A stretch of 64,000 nucleotides of DNA, taken from assembly GCA_947095585.1 (NCBI GenBank), contig OX352762.1, positions 42,766,537 through 42,830,536 on the forward strand. Reading direction: 5' to 3'. Below the pieces are notes generated by a model. That model saw only the letters and a program-made list of their open reading frames with translations. It was not told where the DNA came from and did not search any database. Origin of the DNA: Nephrocerus scutellatus. Lineage: Eukaryota > Arthropoda > Insecta > Diptera > Pipunculidae. A program made the position numbers and the translations under genes. Every line of letters begins with the position of its first letter. The first letter of the stretch is position 1. Of this stretch, positions 44,673 through 54,186 are shown piece by piece.

Positions 44673-46150
44673 TCACACCAGGTTAAAGGCGATTGATGCG
44701 GAAGACTCCACAGATTCGTCTTCTCGGATTTCGACTGATACCGTCGCTGGAATGATTTCCCCTTTGCCATCGACGAATCGAACGTCACGACTTATGACAA
44801 CCTTTCGCTTTACTGGATCAAAACATCTGTATGCTTTCGAGTTTTCATCATAACCAACAAAAACCATTTGCGCCGCCGTATTGTCCAATTTTCGTCGCTT
44901 TTCTGGTTTTTTGTTGTTCCATAGCTCGAATGATGTAGTTTCGATCGTTCTTGATGGTAAATGATTTTGCAAATAATTAGCCGTATTCACCGCCTCAGCC
45001 CAAAACATGTTTGGCAAATTAGCATCCACCAACATGCATCGAGCCATTTCAATCAACGTACGATTCTTACGTTCAGCAACGCCATTTTGAAAACTTGAGT
45101 ACGGTGCTGTGTCTGAACACCGTTGTCCTGTAAAAACTTCTTTACCGCAGCGCCGGTGTATTCTCCTCCTCGATCCGATCGGAGAGTAACTGGCTTTCGA
45201 CCGAACTTGTTGTGAACTATTGCCGTGTACTGTTGCAGCTTTTCGAAGAATTCCGACTTTTCCTTTAACATATATACGACTGCATATTTCGAAAAATCAT
45301 CGATCATCGTCAACAAGTAGCGTCGTCCACTCGGCGATTCCGTTTGCATCAGCCCACACACGTCCGTGTGAACCAAATCCAAAACATTCTTTGATTTACT
45401 TATTGACTGTTTTGGAATCGGCGACCGAGTCTGTTTTGCTTTTAACAAACTTCGCACTTTTCCTTGATGCCGCAATCAACGATTTCGATACCATCAACCA
45501 TTTGCTTCGAACACATTTCCTTGATTGCTTCTGGATCACGATGACCAAAAATTCGATGCAAATTGTGAATACAATTCGCTTTGTGCTCAAGCCTTTGAAC
45601 AACTGCGTTGACTTTATTCGGTTGACGTAACACATACAAATCGTTGATTTCGTCTGCGATTGCGATTTGCACGTTTCCCTTGATGATTTCGCATATTTCG
45701 TCGTAGAAAAATAGCTGTAAAACTTTTGCTGCTAATTTGTTGACCGAAATTAGATTTCCCTTAATTCCTGACACATACAAAACGTCCGTAAGTGTAGCTG
45801 CATTGATTTGCCCATCGTTGTTGACAAATTCGATTTTGCATGCACCTTTTCCTTCGACGTGAACCCTTTCACCGTTTGCAACAGTCAAGCTGCTGCCGGC
45901 CGCGTCTAACTCAACAAAGAAACCTTTATTGCCACTCACGTGACGTGTTTTGGATTTCCTTTCCTGGAATGTTGTTTTTCCACTGTGCGTATTTTCTGCA
46001 GTCTCGCTTTAGATGACCTTTAGATTTACAAAAATAGCACTCCAAATAGCTGGCAGTCGTCTTTAAAATCGATTCCTTAGTTACACCTGAATTTTCGATG
46101 CGTCGATGATATTCGGGAATCAACTTGGCTTTGACAAATATCATCGTCAA
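44673..46150 (-). pseudogene. pol: Copia pol: Gag end, protease region, integrase
   Basis: The zinc knuckle CYFCKSKGHLKRDC is at about 46010-46050. After a break at about 45935 comes the protease-region frame (45442-45939): the segment with VANGERVHVEGKG and TLTDVLYVSGIKGNLISVNK, and the integrase finger H-H-C-C (HNLHRIFGHRD, CEVC). The integrase core (45053-45475) holds LDLVHTDVCGLM, YLLTMIDDFSKYAVVYMLK and TLRSDRGGEYTG. The region to 44673 has ARCMLVDANLPNMFWAEAVN and the C-terminal KAYRCFDPVKRKVVISRDVR. Frames are joined through at least three breaks, so it is not functional. Confidence 0.88.
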
Positions 46151-46226
46151 ATCAGCTTCGTCCCTTGATTCGCGCTGTAATCAATGCATCATAGCTAGCA
46201 AACTGCTCAAAAGCATCGCATTCCTT

Positions 46227-46298
46227 CGATTTTTATGCTATATTTGAATTTTAATAAAGGACTGAGCCCAGCTAAATAAAAAAAAAAAAAAAAAAAAC
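46227..46298 (+). mobile_element. LINE 3' stub with poly(A), inserted in copia gag
   Basis: About 50 bases (TTTGAATTTTAATAAAGGAC, TGAGCCCAGC) followed by an 18-20 base A-run. The phrase resembles the 3' region of the LINE at 17034-20690 (TTTGAATTTAATAAAGGGCT, TAGCCCAAC on its own strand). It splits the copia gag frame. It is an extremely 5'-truncated insertion. Confidence 0.65.
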
Positions 46299-46299
46299 A

Positions 46300-46620
46300 A
46301 TGCTCGACCAATTGTTGAAACAAATCGTTCAATTCGTATATGTGCGTTTCATCATTGCCGTCGTCTGCCATCCTTTTCTTGCAAATGCGAGTGATCCTGT
46401 GAAGTGGCCGCGATGTGTTCAAGGCAATTTTTGCATGAGCCTTTTGATCGTTTTCTTCCCATTTCTTGATTTCAGCCTCTTTAGCACTGGTTTCAGTAGC
46501 GACCGGTTTTGCTTTCGTCAAAATCGACCAACATTTGATACCTTTCAAGAAATGCTCCATTTCATACTTCCAGTCGAAAGCTTCTTTTTATATCTGGATT
46601 TGCCATTTTTCTTTAAAATT
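46300..46620 (-). pseudogene. gag: Copia gag N-terminal part
   Basis: The minus strand encodes MEHFLKGIKCWSILTKAKPV, a Lys/Glu-rich segment and HIYELNDLFQQLVEHC, consistent with the first part of copia-type Gag (UBN2-like region). It is cut at about 46300 by the poly(A) LINE stub; the rest of Gag resumes beyond 46226 towards the zinc knuckle. An upstream in-frame stop at about 46585 suggests the true N-terminus is also damaged. Confidence 0.65.
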
Positions 46621-46779
46621 TAACTTTAATTGTCTTTAACTTGATTTCTCCTTAGGTGCTGATACCGCAATACTTTTATTCCTTTAATGCTTTACTTTTT
46701 CTTTATTTTAATTGTCTTTAGAGTGCTTTGCCGCAAACTTGTTTTTTTTTTATTTTCACCTTTCAGCAAACGATATTTA

Positions 46780-46794
46780 CTGGGCCCATAACCT
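46780..46794 (-). promoter_or_regulatory. Copia primer-binding site (initiator tRNA-Met, internal)
   Basis: On the minus strand GGTTATGGGCCCAG follows the LTR. It is complementary to the anticodon stem of initiator tRNA-Met, the primer used by copia elements in flies. Confidence 0.8.
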
Positions 46795-46992
46795 ATAGAA
46801 CGCAGTAAAGAAAAAAACAGACTAAAGAGTTTTAATTAAACAGTTTATTAAACTAATGCAAACCAAACTTTTGTGAAAGTACCAACAACCATACTCTATA
46901 AGGTTACAAAGAATACTAAAAACAGACAAAATTGTGTATGCCAAGAATAATCTATTTGTTATGAAAAAATAACAACATTGCCAATAACAACA
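46795..46992 (-). repeat. Copia 5' LTR
   Basis: About 198 bp on the minus strand starting TGTTGTTATTGGC and ending just before the primer site. It contains AATAAACTGTTTAATTAAAA as a likely polyadenylation region. The outer end is set by the TGTTG start; no partner LTR exists for comparison. Confidence 0.6.
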
Positions 46993-46996
46993 GTAC

Positions 46997-47420
46997 TTTC
47001 GTCTAAATTTAAGACGTTGCCAAATACATTTTTCTTCAACAAATTATACTTAAGTTTAGGACGAATAAAAGCCTTGTAGATAGTAGCCAGATCAGAGGGA
47101 GTGAAATATATCTTGCACTGGTTTAAAAAACGTAAAAATTCGCACTATTTTTCGGGACAGTGAATATGTGGTCATTTCAACGAAGCTTTTTGTCAACGCA
47201 CATACCAAGCTTTTCAGTTTCCTCGATGCAAGTGCTATTTATGGATAATGGCATTTAATTTAACATTAGATTAGACGACAAGAGACAATTGGTTTTGAGA
47301 GCGTTAAATTCTACTCGATTGTTTTCTCTCAATTTGATTATGCTGTCCAGGTCAGAATTAAACGTGCTTAAGTTACGTAGTTGTTTCAGTTCCACATGAC
47401 AATTTGTAATGAAATTCCGT
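46997..47420 (-). pseudogene. Decayed LINE reverse transcriptase C-terminal fragment
   Basis: Broken minus-strand frames recall the region after the RT of the 17-20 kb LINE: NNRVEFNALK-like, EETEKLGMCVDKKL-like (compare LKLLGLKVSSDLSWKEHI) and an IYKAFIRPKLKYN-like end. Many stops show old age. Confidence 0.5.
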
Positions 47421-48985
47421 CGTTACAAATCAGACGTCTAAGCCGGTGTTTTTATTCAGCACATTGGGTTTTGTATTACGCCTAGGCAAAAAAAAATCCT
47501 GGCAAAAACCAGACATTCCGACAACTTGTGTAAATTGATGGTAGCCATCACGCAGCACATATGTAGCTGCCAAATAAAAATCATAATAATTTAGTTCCAA
47601 ATGTATGGACGAATTGTAAAACTCACATATGGTTTTTGCGGAATATTAGTTAGGTTCGGAAATGTTTGGTCATAAAATTGTAGACTTTTTTTAAACACAT
47701 TTTTTAAACAGACCGGACGATCGTCTATTAACCGCGTCAAAACCTCCCTCCCCCATCTCGGCTGTCACGCCTTGTATTATAGACTTTCAGCGTTTCCCTC
47801 TCCGCCGTCGTGTAAGGCCTTCAACCGTCGCCCTCAAAGTATCGTTTCGTCAGTGACGTAGTCACTACACATTCGTGGTCCAATGAGCCGCCGTGCTTCC
47901 GCTGATCCGACTTTACCACCTCTGGTTGAATATTTCGAAGACATCTGTGTCTTTACCCATATTTAGTCAAACATCGACGTCTCATATTCATTAGGAGGGG
48001 GTAGTATTACTATATATAAGAAGTAGGTAGAGTTATATTTAAAGGTTAAGCATAAGCATAACCCGTGACTACATAACGAGAAAGAATAAAAGAAAATAAA
48101 AGAGAAAATTTTAATTTGTAACACGAGAGTATTTCATTTGAAGCGGCCACCACGTGGAGGTTTGATCGCACTTCAACCAGTTAGAGTAAGTTGTACGGCC
48201 GCCTGCAATTCTGAAGCATTCTGTGTTATTCACTCTTTTCTGCTGATGGCTGACAACCTGATGCATAGCTCTGTGTATTAGATAAAATAGTCTGCATATT
48301 GAGCTGACTAAAACATGGTGTTTTCTAGCTGGTGCTGGCTATTTCTTGGCTGGTTGACGTCGCCTTGCTGGTGCTGGCTTTTTCATAGCTGATTGACGTT
48401 GTCTCTTTGTTGTTGTTGACCATTTCGCCGCTGCTGTCTTCATTTGAAATTCTTCATTGCTTTTTGCTGGTGCTAGAAACTAGTCGAGCAAGCTTTGAGG
48501 GTTTCAGTTTTAATTACTGCATTATATTGAATGTGTTGTTAGAGCATATAGGAGCTTATTTCTATTATTTATTTCTATAACTTGTGTTTTTTTATTTCAA
48601 TATTTGGAGTAAAAGATGCGCCAGATATGCACGTTCAAGAAGAAACCAATGTTGCAATTGACGAATTATGAAATTGTATTACTTTAACCGAAAGAAAATA
48701 ACCGATTAATAAAAATTTTACGTTTAATAGTGATATCTGGCACTAACAGAAAAAATTTTCGGAATTCAGTTGGCTTGGTTACTACTTGCTGCCAGTGTTT
48801 TCCCCACCGCGGTCTCGCCATATATGTACGTTGTGATATAGCTTATCAAACCCAATAACAGTTTAACCCTTGTTCCAACGCGGAATTTAATTTTATTTCG
48901 CTCAAGGTCATATTATTCACTATTGATTTATTTACAGAAGACCTAATTTAGACAGTAACTAAACCTGTAATGAGTTAGATGCACT
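47421..48985. other. Unassigned stretch, possible LTR remnant
   Basis: No gene is recognised. TTAGGAGGGGGTAG at about 47991 resembles a polypurine tract, and ACTATATATAAGAAGTAGG with GAATAAAAGAAAATAAAA downstream (48008-48110) looks like an LTR promoter and polyadenylation region. It could be the 3' end of a BEL/Pao element, but no pair was found. From 48300 to 48480 there are imperfect repeats of GCTGGTGCTGGCT. Confidence 0.4.
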
Positions 48986-49640
48986 GTCTTACTCTTTTTC
49001 TAGAATTGTATCACTTCGTCCACATTCTGAAATCGTCTTTGCGGGCGATTTCAATGTACACAATTGTAGTAGTACTCGCCATTCAGGCTTGACAACACCA
49101 CCATGAAGGGTGTTCGAGTTATTTACTAATTTAAAGAATCTCACTCTCGTGGCGCTCTAATTGCTCATGCTCATCAGTTTACGATCAAGCCCATCTTCGG
49201 ACGTACATTTCAATTCAGGAATTCGTTCTTCAGCCGTACAACACGTATGTGGAATGCTCTGTCAAGCTCTGTCTTCCCACATTACTATGATCTACAGGCA
49301 TTCAAAACACAAGCTCATAGACATTTCCTCTTTTCTCCTCCTTTTCCTTAACGCACACGCTGTGCCAAGCATATAATAATATTCGGCGCGACAGACCATT
49401 GCGGTCCAAGGCCTAACTTCTCGCGACCATTTGTGTTGCGCATGTATATTTTTGGACACAAATGGAAGGGACCTACAATTTAAGGCCGGATCCGAACGGC
49501 GAATTAAGAAGCCTTCCGTGACAAGTTATTACTCTCGGAACGTTTGTCACCCATTCGCGAGGTGCCAAGCATATAGCGGAGCATTATAAGGGTGCGAGCC
49601 CCTTTAAGCGTGCGCGAATTATAAAAAAAAAAAACAATGA
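48986..49640 (+). pseudogene. Internally deleted LINE (endonuclease scrap joined to ORF2 end and tail)
   Basis: The first part encodes SRIVSLRPHSEIVFAGDFNV with the endonuclease block GDFNVH at about 49045. At about 49170 it jumps to the C-terminus of ORF2 (FFSRTTRMWNALSSSVFPHY, YDLQAFKTQAH). A 3' tail with GCGTGCGCGAATTATAAAAA ends at about 49635. The whole RT is deleted. A 186-bp insert with 14-bp flanking repeats lies in the tail. Confidence 0.65.
49376..49561 (-). mobile_element. Short inserted retroposon with 14-bp duplication
   Basis: GTGCCAAGCATATA occurs at 49362-49375 and again at 49562-49575, and the related LINE tail at 23539 has it once. The 186-bp insert, read on the minus strand, ends CGCGCCGAATATTAT, an ATT-rich tail, so it looks like a 5'-truncated LINE 3' end or SINE inserted in reverse. 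Family not identified with certainty (LOA-like is a guess). Confidence 0.6.
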
Positions 49641-49755
49641 CGTGTATTTATTAGGACGATAGGTAAGGAACAAGTCAAGGGTGTTTGCGGAATGATTTAC
49701 AACGTCAGGTATTCGTGTAGGCTCATTTACAAGCTGAGTAAGGTGAACCCGAACC
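49641..49755 (-). pseudogene. LINE endonuclease scrap, reversed
   Basis: Minus strand gives HLTQLVNEPTRIPDVVNHSA and TLDLFLTYRPNKY, equivalent to the LFTQLVDKPTRYPD block in the LINE at 17-20 kb (about 19740). Only about 35 codons remain. Confidence 0.6.
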
Positions 49756-49761
49756 CGAGGA

Positions 49762-49834
49762 AATATACATGTGTGCAAAATTTCAATAAAATCGGGCCAT
49801 TGCAAGTGGGCTAAAAATTTATCAGAAAATCTGA

Positions 49835-49917
<83 letters not shown>

Positions 49918-49965
49918 ACCAACCAGCCAGCCACGTGCACGCGAAGTTAATATAGAGAATTTGAA
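49762..49965 (-). mobile_element. HINE-like repeat, copy Q (5' end only) with (CCAG)n
   Basis: Reversed 5' part of the element: ACATGTGTGCAAAATTTCAA, then a long CCAG microsatellite of about 25 units (49832-49932), then CACGTGCACGCGAAGTTAAT. It is the longest CCAG tract in the window. The 3' end is missing. Confidence 0.8.
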
Positions 49966-50344
49966 AAAATAGACTCAACCACATAAGTTTAAAAAATTTC
50001 ACTCAGAGAGTTAACGAAATTGAAGAGTAAACATCTAATCTAACGTGGAAACATATAACTCTGCGAACAATGCAGCGGATCTCATAACTCTTTTAAGAAA
50101 ACATTATTGCTCACAATAGCAGCACCAAACATTCTTAGATGATATTTCATTTTGATTCCTTCGAAAAGCTAATTCGCGTAATGGCTTATGTACTGCGGTT
50201 TGTGAACATTTTAAAACACAATCCTGCGGTAAAGTCGGAGAATTCGAACAATCACTGAGTTGGAATTCAGTACCTTTAAATTGATTAAAACTATTCAACG
50301 GTGAGTCATTCTCCAATGATAACAAACAACCACGAAAAGTTCAC
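49966..50344. other. Unassigned stretch, no gene seen
   Basis: AT-rich sequence with no recognised domain. It may be an older part of the BEL/Pao element that follows. Confidence 0.4.
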
Positions 50345-51075
50345 TAAGAACCTTACATCCCTTTTTAAATAACGATGGAATAATTCGTCTTGGACTTATT
50401 CGACAACACTTGACTATGATGTTAAACATCAAATTCTGCTTACACCGAAACATAATCTGACAAAATTAATATTTCGATATGAACACAAGACATTGCCACG
50501 CAAGTCCTCATCTTTTACTATTCCTATTCCGCCAACGTTATTGGCCTATACATGACAAGAATATAGCAAAACAGACGGTAGTCTTGTGTCCTTTGTTTTC
50601 GGGTAAAACCGACGGTGTCCCTACAACTTATGGGAAATCTACCCATGGAACAGTTTAACTCATTAAAGGCATTTCTTAATACAGGCGTACACTTCTGCGG
50701 GCCTTTTTATAAAACTGGCAACAAGCCTTAAGGCAGTGCCTCAAAAAAATGTACGTTGCTTCATTTGTTTGCTTATGTACTAAAGCTGTACATCTAGAAG
50801 TTGTCCAAAGCCTTAGCACGGAATCATTTATAGCATGTTTAAAAATGTTTTTTTTTACCGCAGAGTGACAATCCAAACCATTTGGCCAAACAATGCGACT
50901 AATTTTGGCGTTACAGAATCTTTACAATCAATTCAATACACAAATCGAACAATTGAAAATTAATCATTTTTGCGAATAAATTGGAAATGTATCCCTTCTC
51001 GCGCTCCTAACTTTAGAGGCTTATGGGAAGCCTCTATTAAGTTATTAAAAACACATTTTTGACGCGTCACACGAC
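50345..51075 (+). pseudogene. pol: BEL/Pao integrase remnant
   Basis: Degraded frames match the integrase region of BEL/Pao elements: LTSLFLNNDGIIRLG-like start, a YWPIH-like box at about 50540, THGTV and LKAFLNTGVHFCGPF (about 50665), and KMYVASFVCLCTKAVHLEVV (about 50748) with QSLSTESFIACLK. An ALQNLYNQFN-like and a final FRGLWEASIKLLKTHF-like block (about 51020) follow. Numerous stops and frameshifts are present, and the LTRs and remaining genes are absent or unrecognised. Confidence 0.75.
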
Positions 51076-51413
51076 ATAAAACACTTACGTTTTGCACGTC
51101 TAAAAGACAGCTCCTAAAATGTCAGTTGCAAAGATTCATCCTACAAGCTGAGGATCTCCCTCGCTAGCAGGATTGATGAGTAACGAACCAAGAACTACCG
51201 CCCCCTAATCCAGTGGTGTGATGCGACCCGTGCCCAGTGAATTGGTTGGTAGCCAGGGGTAACCGGCTATCGCAAACGTGAGCCCGTGGATACCTGCCGC
51301 CCTCCATGTGTATCGGGCCCTCCAGTACAAGAGGCTCTGGGCTGGAGGTAATATTTTCCTCATTACTCGTGGGATCTTTTATGGATAAAAAAAAAAAATT
51401 AAACTAAAATAAA

Positions 51414-52782
51414 TTGACGCAGGGCATGCCCGCGTCGGTAGCAGCGGATCAAGCTGAGCGTATGCTTCGCGACGAACCCTGCGGGAGACCCAGGCTTGGC
51501 CGGGGGGGCATGACCTCCAGACCAGCTAGGGGCAGAGGTGCGGTTACGGCAAGGGGGATACTGGGGCATTCGACCCGTGAACCCGAACCGAAACCCAGCA
51601 CCAGCAAAGTAGCGGTTCGATCGGAGCATAGGCCTCACCTTGACCCGCGTAGGAAACCCGATATCGGTCGAGGGGGCATGACCCCAAGACTGATGAAGGG
51701 TGGTGGGGGGGGGGGGGGGGGGTAACCCAAAGGCGCGGCTGGGGCTATCCCGCCAACCCGAGGGTGAAGCCTCCACCAGTAGGCAGCAAGGGCTGACGCC
51801 GCAGTTGGGGACACCCTCAGCGGTTAGTTCAGAGACTATCCCCAATCGTCCGCCGACCACTGTCCCCAAGGTGACGCTAGGTGCAATCCTCAAATCTAAG
51901 CCGAAAGGCTCTAAGAGGAGGGGACCTCCTGACCCGCCAAAAGGGCAGCCAGGAGGTGTGCACGATCCCCTGAGAAAGGGTCTCAGTGGGGCGGGGACTA
52001 GACACTATCTCCGACTACTGGAGCAGAGCATAGAACCCGCACTACCAAGGAAGGAGGTAGACGATAGGAAGTTGACGGCTGCAGGGCAGAGACCTCCCGT
52101 CGTCATTCCCCAGGGGGCGAAGAGAGGGCCATCGGTCCTCACTCCACCACATAGGGAGGACAAGAGATTGAAGGAGGGCACCGGGCAGTCGACCAGTGCC
52201 CCCTTCGGGGTTAGCTCTCAACCTAGCTATGCGGAGGCCATTAAACAAGTCAGGGTCGCTATCCTCGCGGAGCATGATCCGGAGGAGACACTGACCCACG
52301 AGCAGTTGGAGGAATCCATCCTGGATGAGGTGGCGCGGGGCTGGGAAGTCAAAATTGGCTTCGACGGCGTCCACTTCAGACCAGGGATGATTCTTGTCGA
52401 CTGTTGCGATGGACGCTCGGCAACTTGGCTTAAGGCACATGCTCCAACCCTTTCGACGTGGAAGGGACCAAAGCTCGTGGCCAAGGACGGGGATGACATA
52501 CCCAAGCCGACTATTATGTCGGTGTTTCTGCCACGTAGCAATCGGCAGGGGATGGAGCGTTCCATCTCCCTGATTGGAGCACAGAATGAGGGACTCCACG
52601 TAGATATGCGGAAAGTCATCGGTTGTCGAGAGGAAAGGGGTGAAGTATTCTCCACAATATCCATAGACTCCAGAAGCAGAGATGCAATCAAAGAGGCAGG
52701 TCACTCCATTAGATACCGGTATGGCAAAATATCGGTGGGTGGCCTGGAGAAGGGGCAGGGGCCCCAGGAGCCTGCATCGTAG
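51414..52782 (+). pseudogene. LOA-type LINE ORF1, frameshifted at a G-run
   Basis: Two frames (51414-51725 and 51700-52782) overlap at a run of about 18 G (51706-51722); a length change in that run explains the shift. The N-terminal part is Arg/Gly/Pro-rich and low complexity. The C-terminal part (about 52300-52700) contains DEVARGWEVKIGFDGVHFRP and PKPTIMSVFLPRSNRQGM, which resembles the DUF4780-type domain of arthropod LINE ORF1 proteins. No CCHC knuckle is seen. It ends at the TAG at 52780-52782. Confidence 0.7.
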
Positions 52783-52794
52783 TCAGAAATAGTA

Positions 52795-53261
52795 TTAATT
52801 ATCTATCTCTTTCAGAATTTATAACCCGGGACGTGGTAGCAATCCAGTGCCAGTTTAACGTAGACGGCACACACCGGGAGATAGTCATCGCTTCGGCCTA
52901 CTTTGCCGGGGAAAGGGAGGAAATACCGCCCCCAGAAATTCAAGAACTGGTAGAATATTGCCGAAGGCTTAGCAAAGCCCTACTGATTGGGTGCGATGCA
53001 AATGCACATAACGAAGAATGGGGGAGCACCGACACAAATAAGAGGGGTGAGTACCTTTTAGAGTTTTTGGTGAAGGAAAACCTAGATATTTACAATGTAG
53101 GTAGTATTCCAACATTCGTGACTAGGGTTAGGGAAGAGGTACTCGACATCACCTTCGGAACTCCAACAGTGAGTCGTTTACTAAACAAGTGGAGGGTCTC
53201 CTCCGAACCGACTCTGTCAGACCACAGATTAATCATTCTAAAGAGGATTTTAGTTTCATGA
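52795..53261 (+). pseudogene. LOA-type LINE ORF2, endonuclease part only
   Basis: The frame encodes IVIASAYFAG, LLIGCDANAHNEEWGSTDTN plus KRGEYLLEFL, then PTFVTRVREEVLDITFGTP and SEPTLSDHRLIIL. These are the central and C-terminal blocks of the apurinic endonuclease of LOA/R1-like LINEs, including the catalytic D-N and S-D-H residues. It ends at a TGA at 53259 shortly after SDH. The reverse transcriptase is absent. Confidence 0.8.
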
Positions 53262-53950
53262 AAAAACCATTTTTAATACTTTTCCTCCTATAAATAAAAA
53301 AAAAACTCAAAATAACTCTATCGCATACCGAGCGCCAAACAATTGTTTTAAAACAGCAAATACGAGATATACACGTGAACAACCTCAGAAATTCACAAAG
53401 TCACAAATAAACAAACACACGAACGCTGATGGAAAATTACTTGGTCCGGATTTAAGATTCACCCGTCATGTTCGCAATAATATAAGTCATATATTTCCAA
53501 TAGTATTATTCTTGAATCGACCCAGTACATGATCAAGTTATAGAAGTTATAGAAGATTGTCTAGTAAGCATGTTTTTTTATCGTGTCTGCACTTCACAAT
53601 CATACACATCCCGAATAAAAACGCCAACTCCGGCAGTAGTATACGAATCATTAGAACTAGCTTTTTACGTAAAAATAAAAGTTTTTACCTGAAAAACTAG
53701 GTTTTTTTACATTTACTTGTTAGTTAATTATTATGTAACGAGGTTTCTTGCCAGGGTACGCTCGCCGACGTCCGTAAGTGTTAAAAACTCAAGAAACGAA
53801 TGAAGAAATAATTTAAACCTTCGAAAATGAAGTCGTGAAATTGTAAATACCCAATGGTATACACTCATGCACAACAAGGATTTCCACAGCGATCTACAAA
53901 TGGACATTATGACAGAAGTTATAGAAAAGTATGGTATGTCAGAGTATAAT
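53262..53950. other. Unassigned AT-rich stretch, no gene seen
   Basis: No coding frame or terminal repeat is recognised. ATAAATAAAAAAAAAACT just after the LOA fragment could be a residual LINE tail. It ends at the 14-bp target of the next LINE. Confidence 0.5.
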
Positions 53951-54186
53951 TGCATTTAAACGCAGTCATCATCGAGCGCTCAACACGAGCACACGCAGAT
54001 CACGCATCATATCGTCAAGCTACCTGCTACCGATTGAAAAAAAAAACCCAATACCAAAAGCGAGCATTTCGCTACCTGCTACTTTTTATTTTTTATTATT
54101 TCACTAATTATTTTTTAATTTCAGAAATATTTTTCTTTCATTTCATATATATTTTCAGAATATTTCCTTTCGATCAGCCCTATAAA

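Larger units (their letters stand above)
44673..46992 (-). mobile_element. Ty1/copia element, 5' half
   Basis: Reading leftwards: LTR (46992-46795), a half-tRNA primer site, gag, protease and integrase. The reverse transcriptase, RNase H and 3' LTR are missing; at about 44673 the sequence changes to a gypsy fragment. Gag is interrupted by a LINE stub at 46227-46298. The element is defective. Confidence 0.82.
51140..53261 (+). mobile_element. LOA-type LINE, 3' half missing
   Basis: A 5' region, an ORF1 and the start of ORF2 (endonuclease) are present, but the RT, RNase H and 3' end are absent. This is the reverse of the usual 5' truncation. The stretch is clearly GC-richer than its neighbours. 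The left border at about 51140 follows the BEL remnant and is approximate. Confidence 0.7.

Noticed and set aside
47990..48190. BEL/Pao 3' LTR
   Set aside because: The purine tract and promoter-like motifs are suggestive, but no matching LTR or TG..CA ends were found, so it is left as a possible remnant.
49584..49940. 118-codon frame with WLAG repeats as a membrane protein
   Set aside because: The repeats are the translation of the CCAG microsatellite in a HINE-like copy.
51399..51893. 164-codon minus-strand open frame
   Set aside because: It is the shadow of the GC-rich LOA-type ORF1 on the plus strand and shows only low-complexity sequence.
52042..52704. 220-codon minus-strand open frame
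   Set aside because: It lies fully opposite the LINE ORF1 C-terminal domain and has no family resemblance.
53950..54186. Longer ORF1 start at 53950
   Set aside because: That ATG precedes the element border at 53965 set by the target duplication, so the start at 54187 is preferred.
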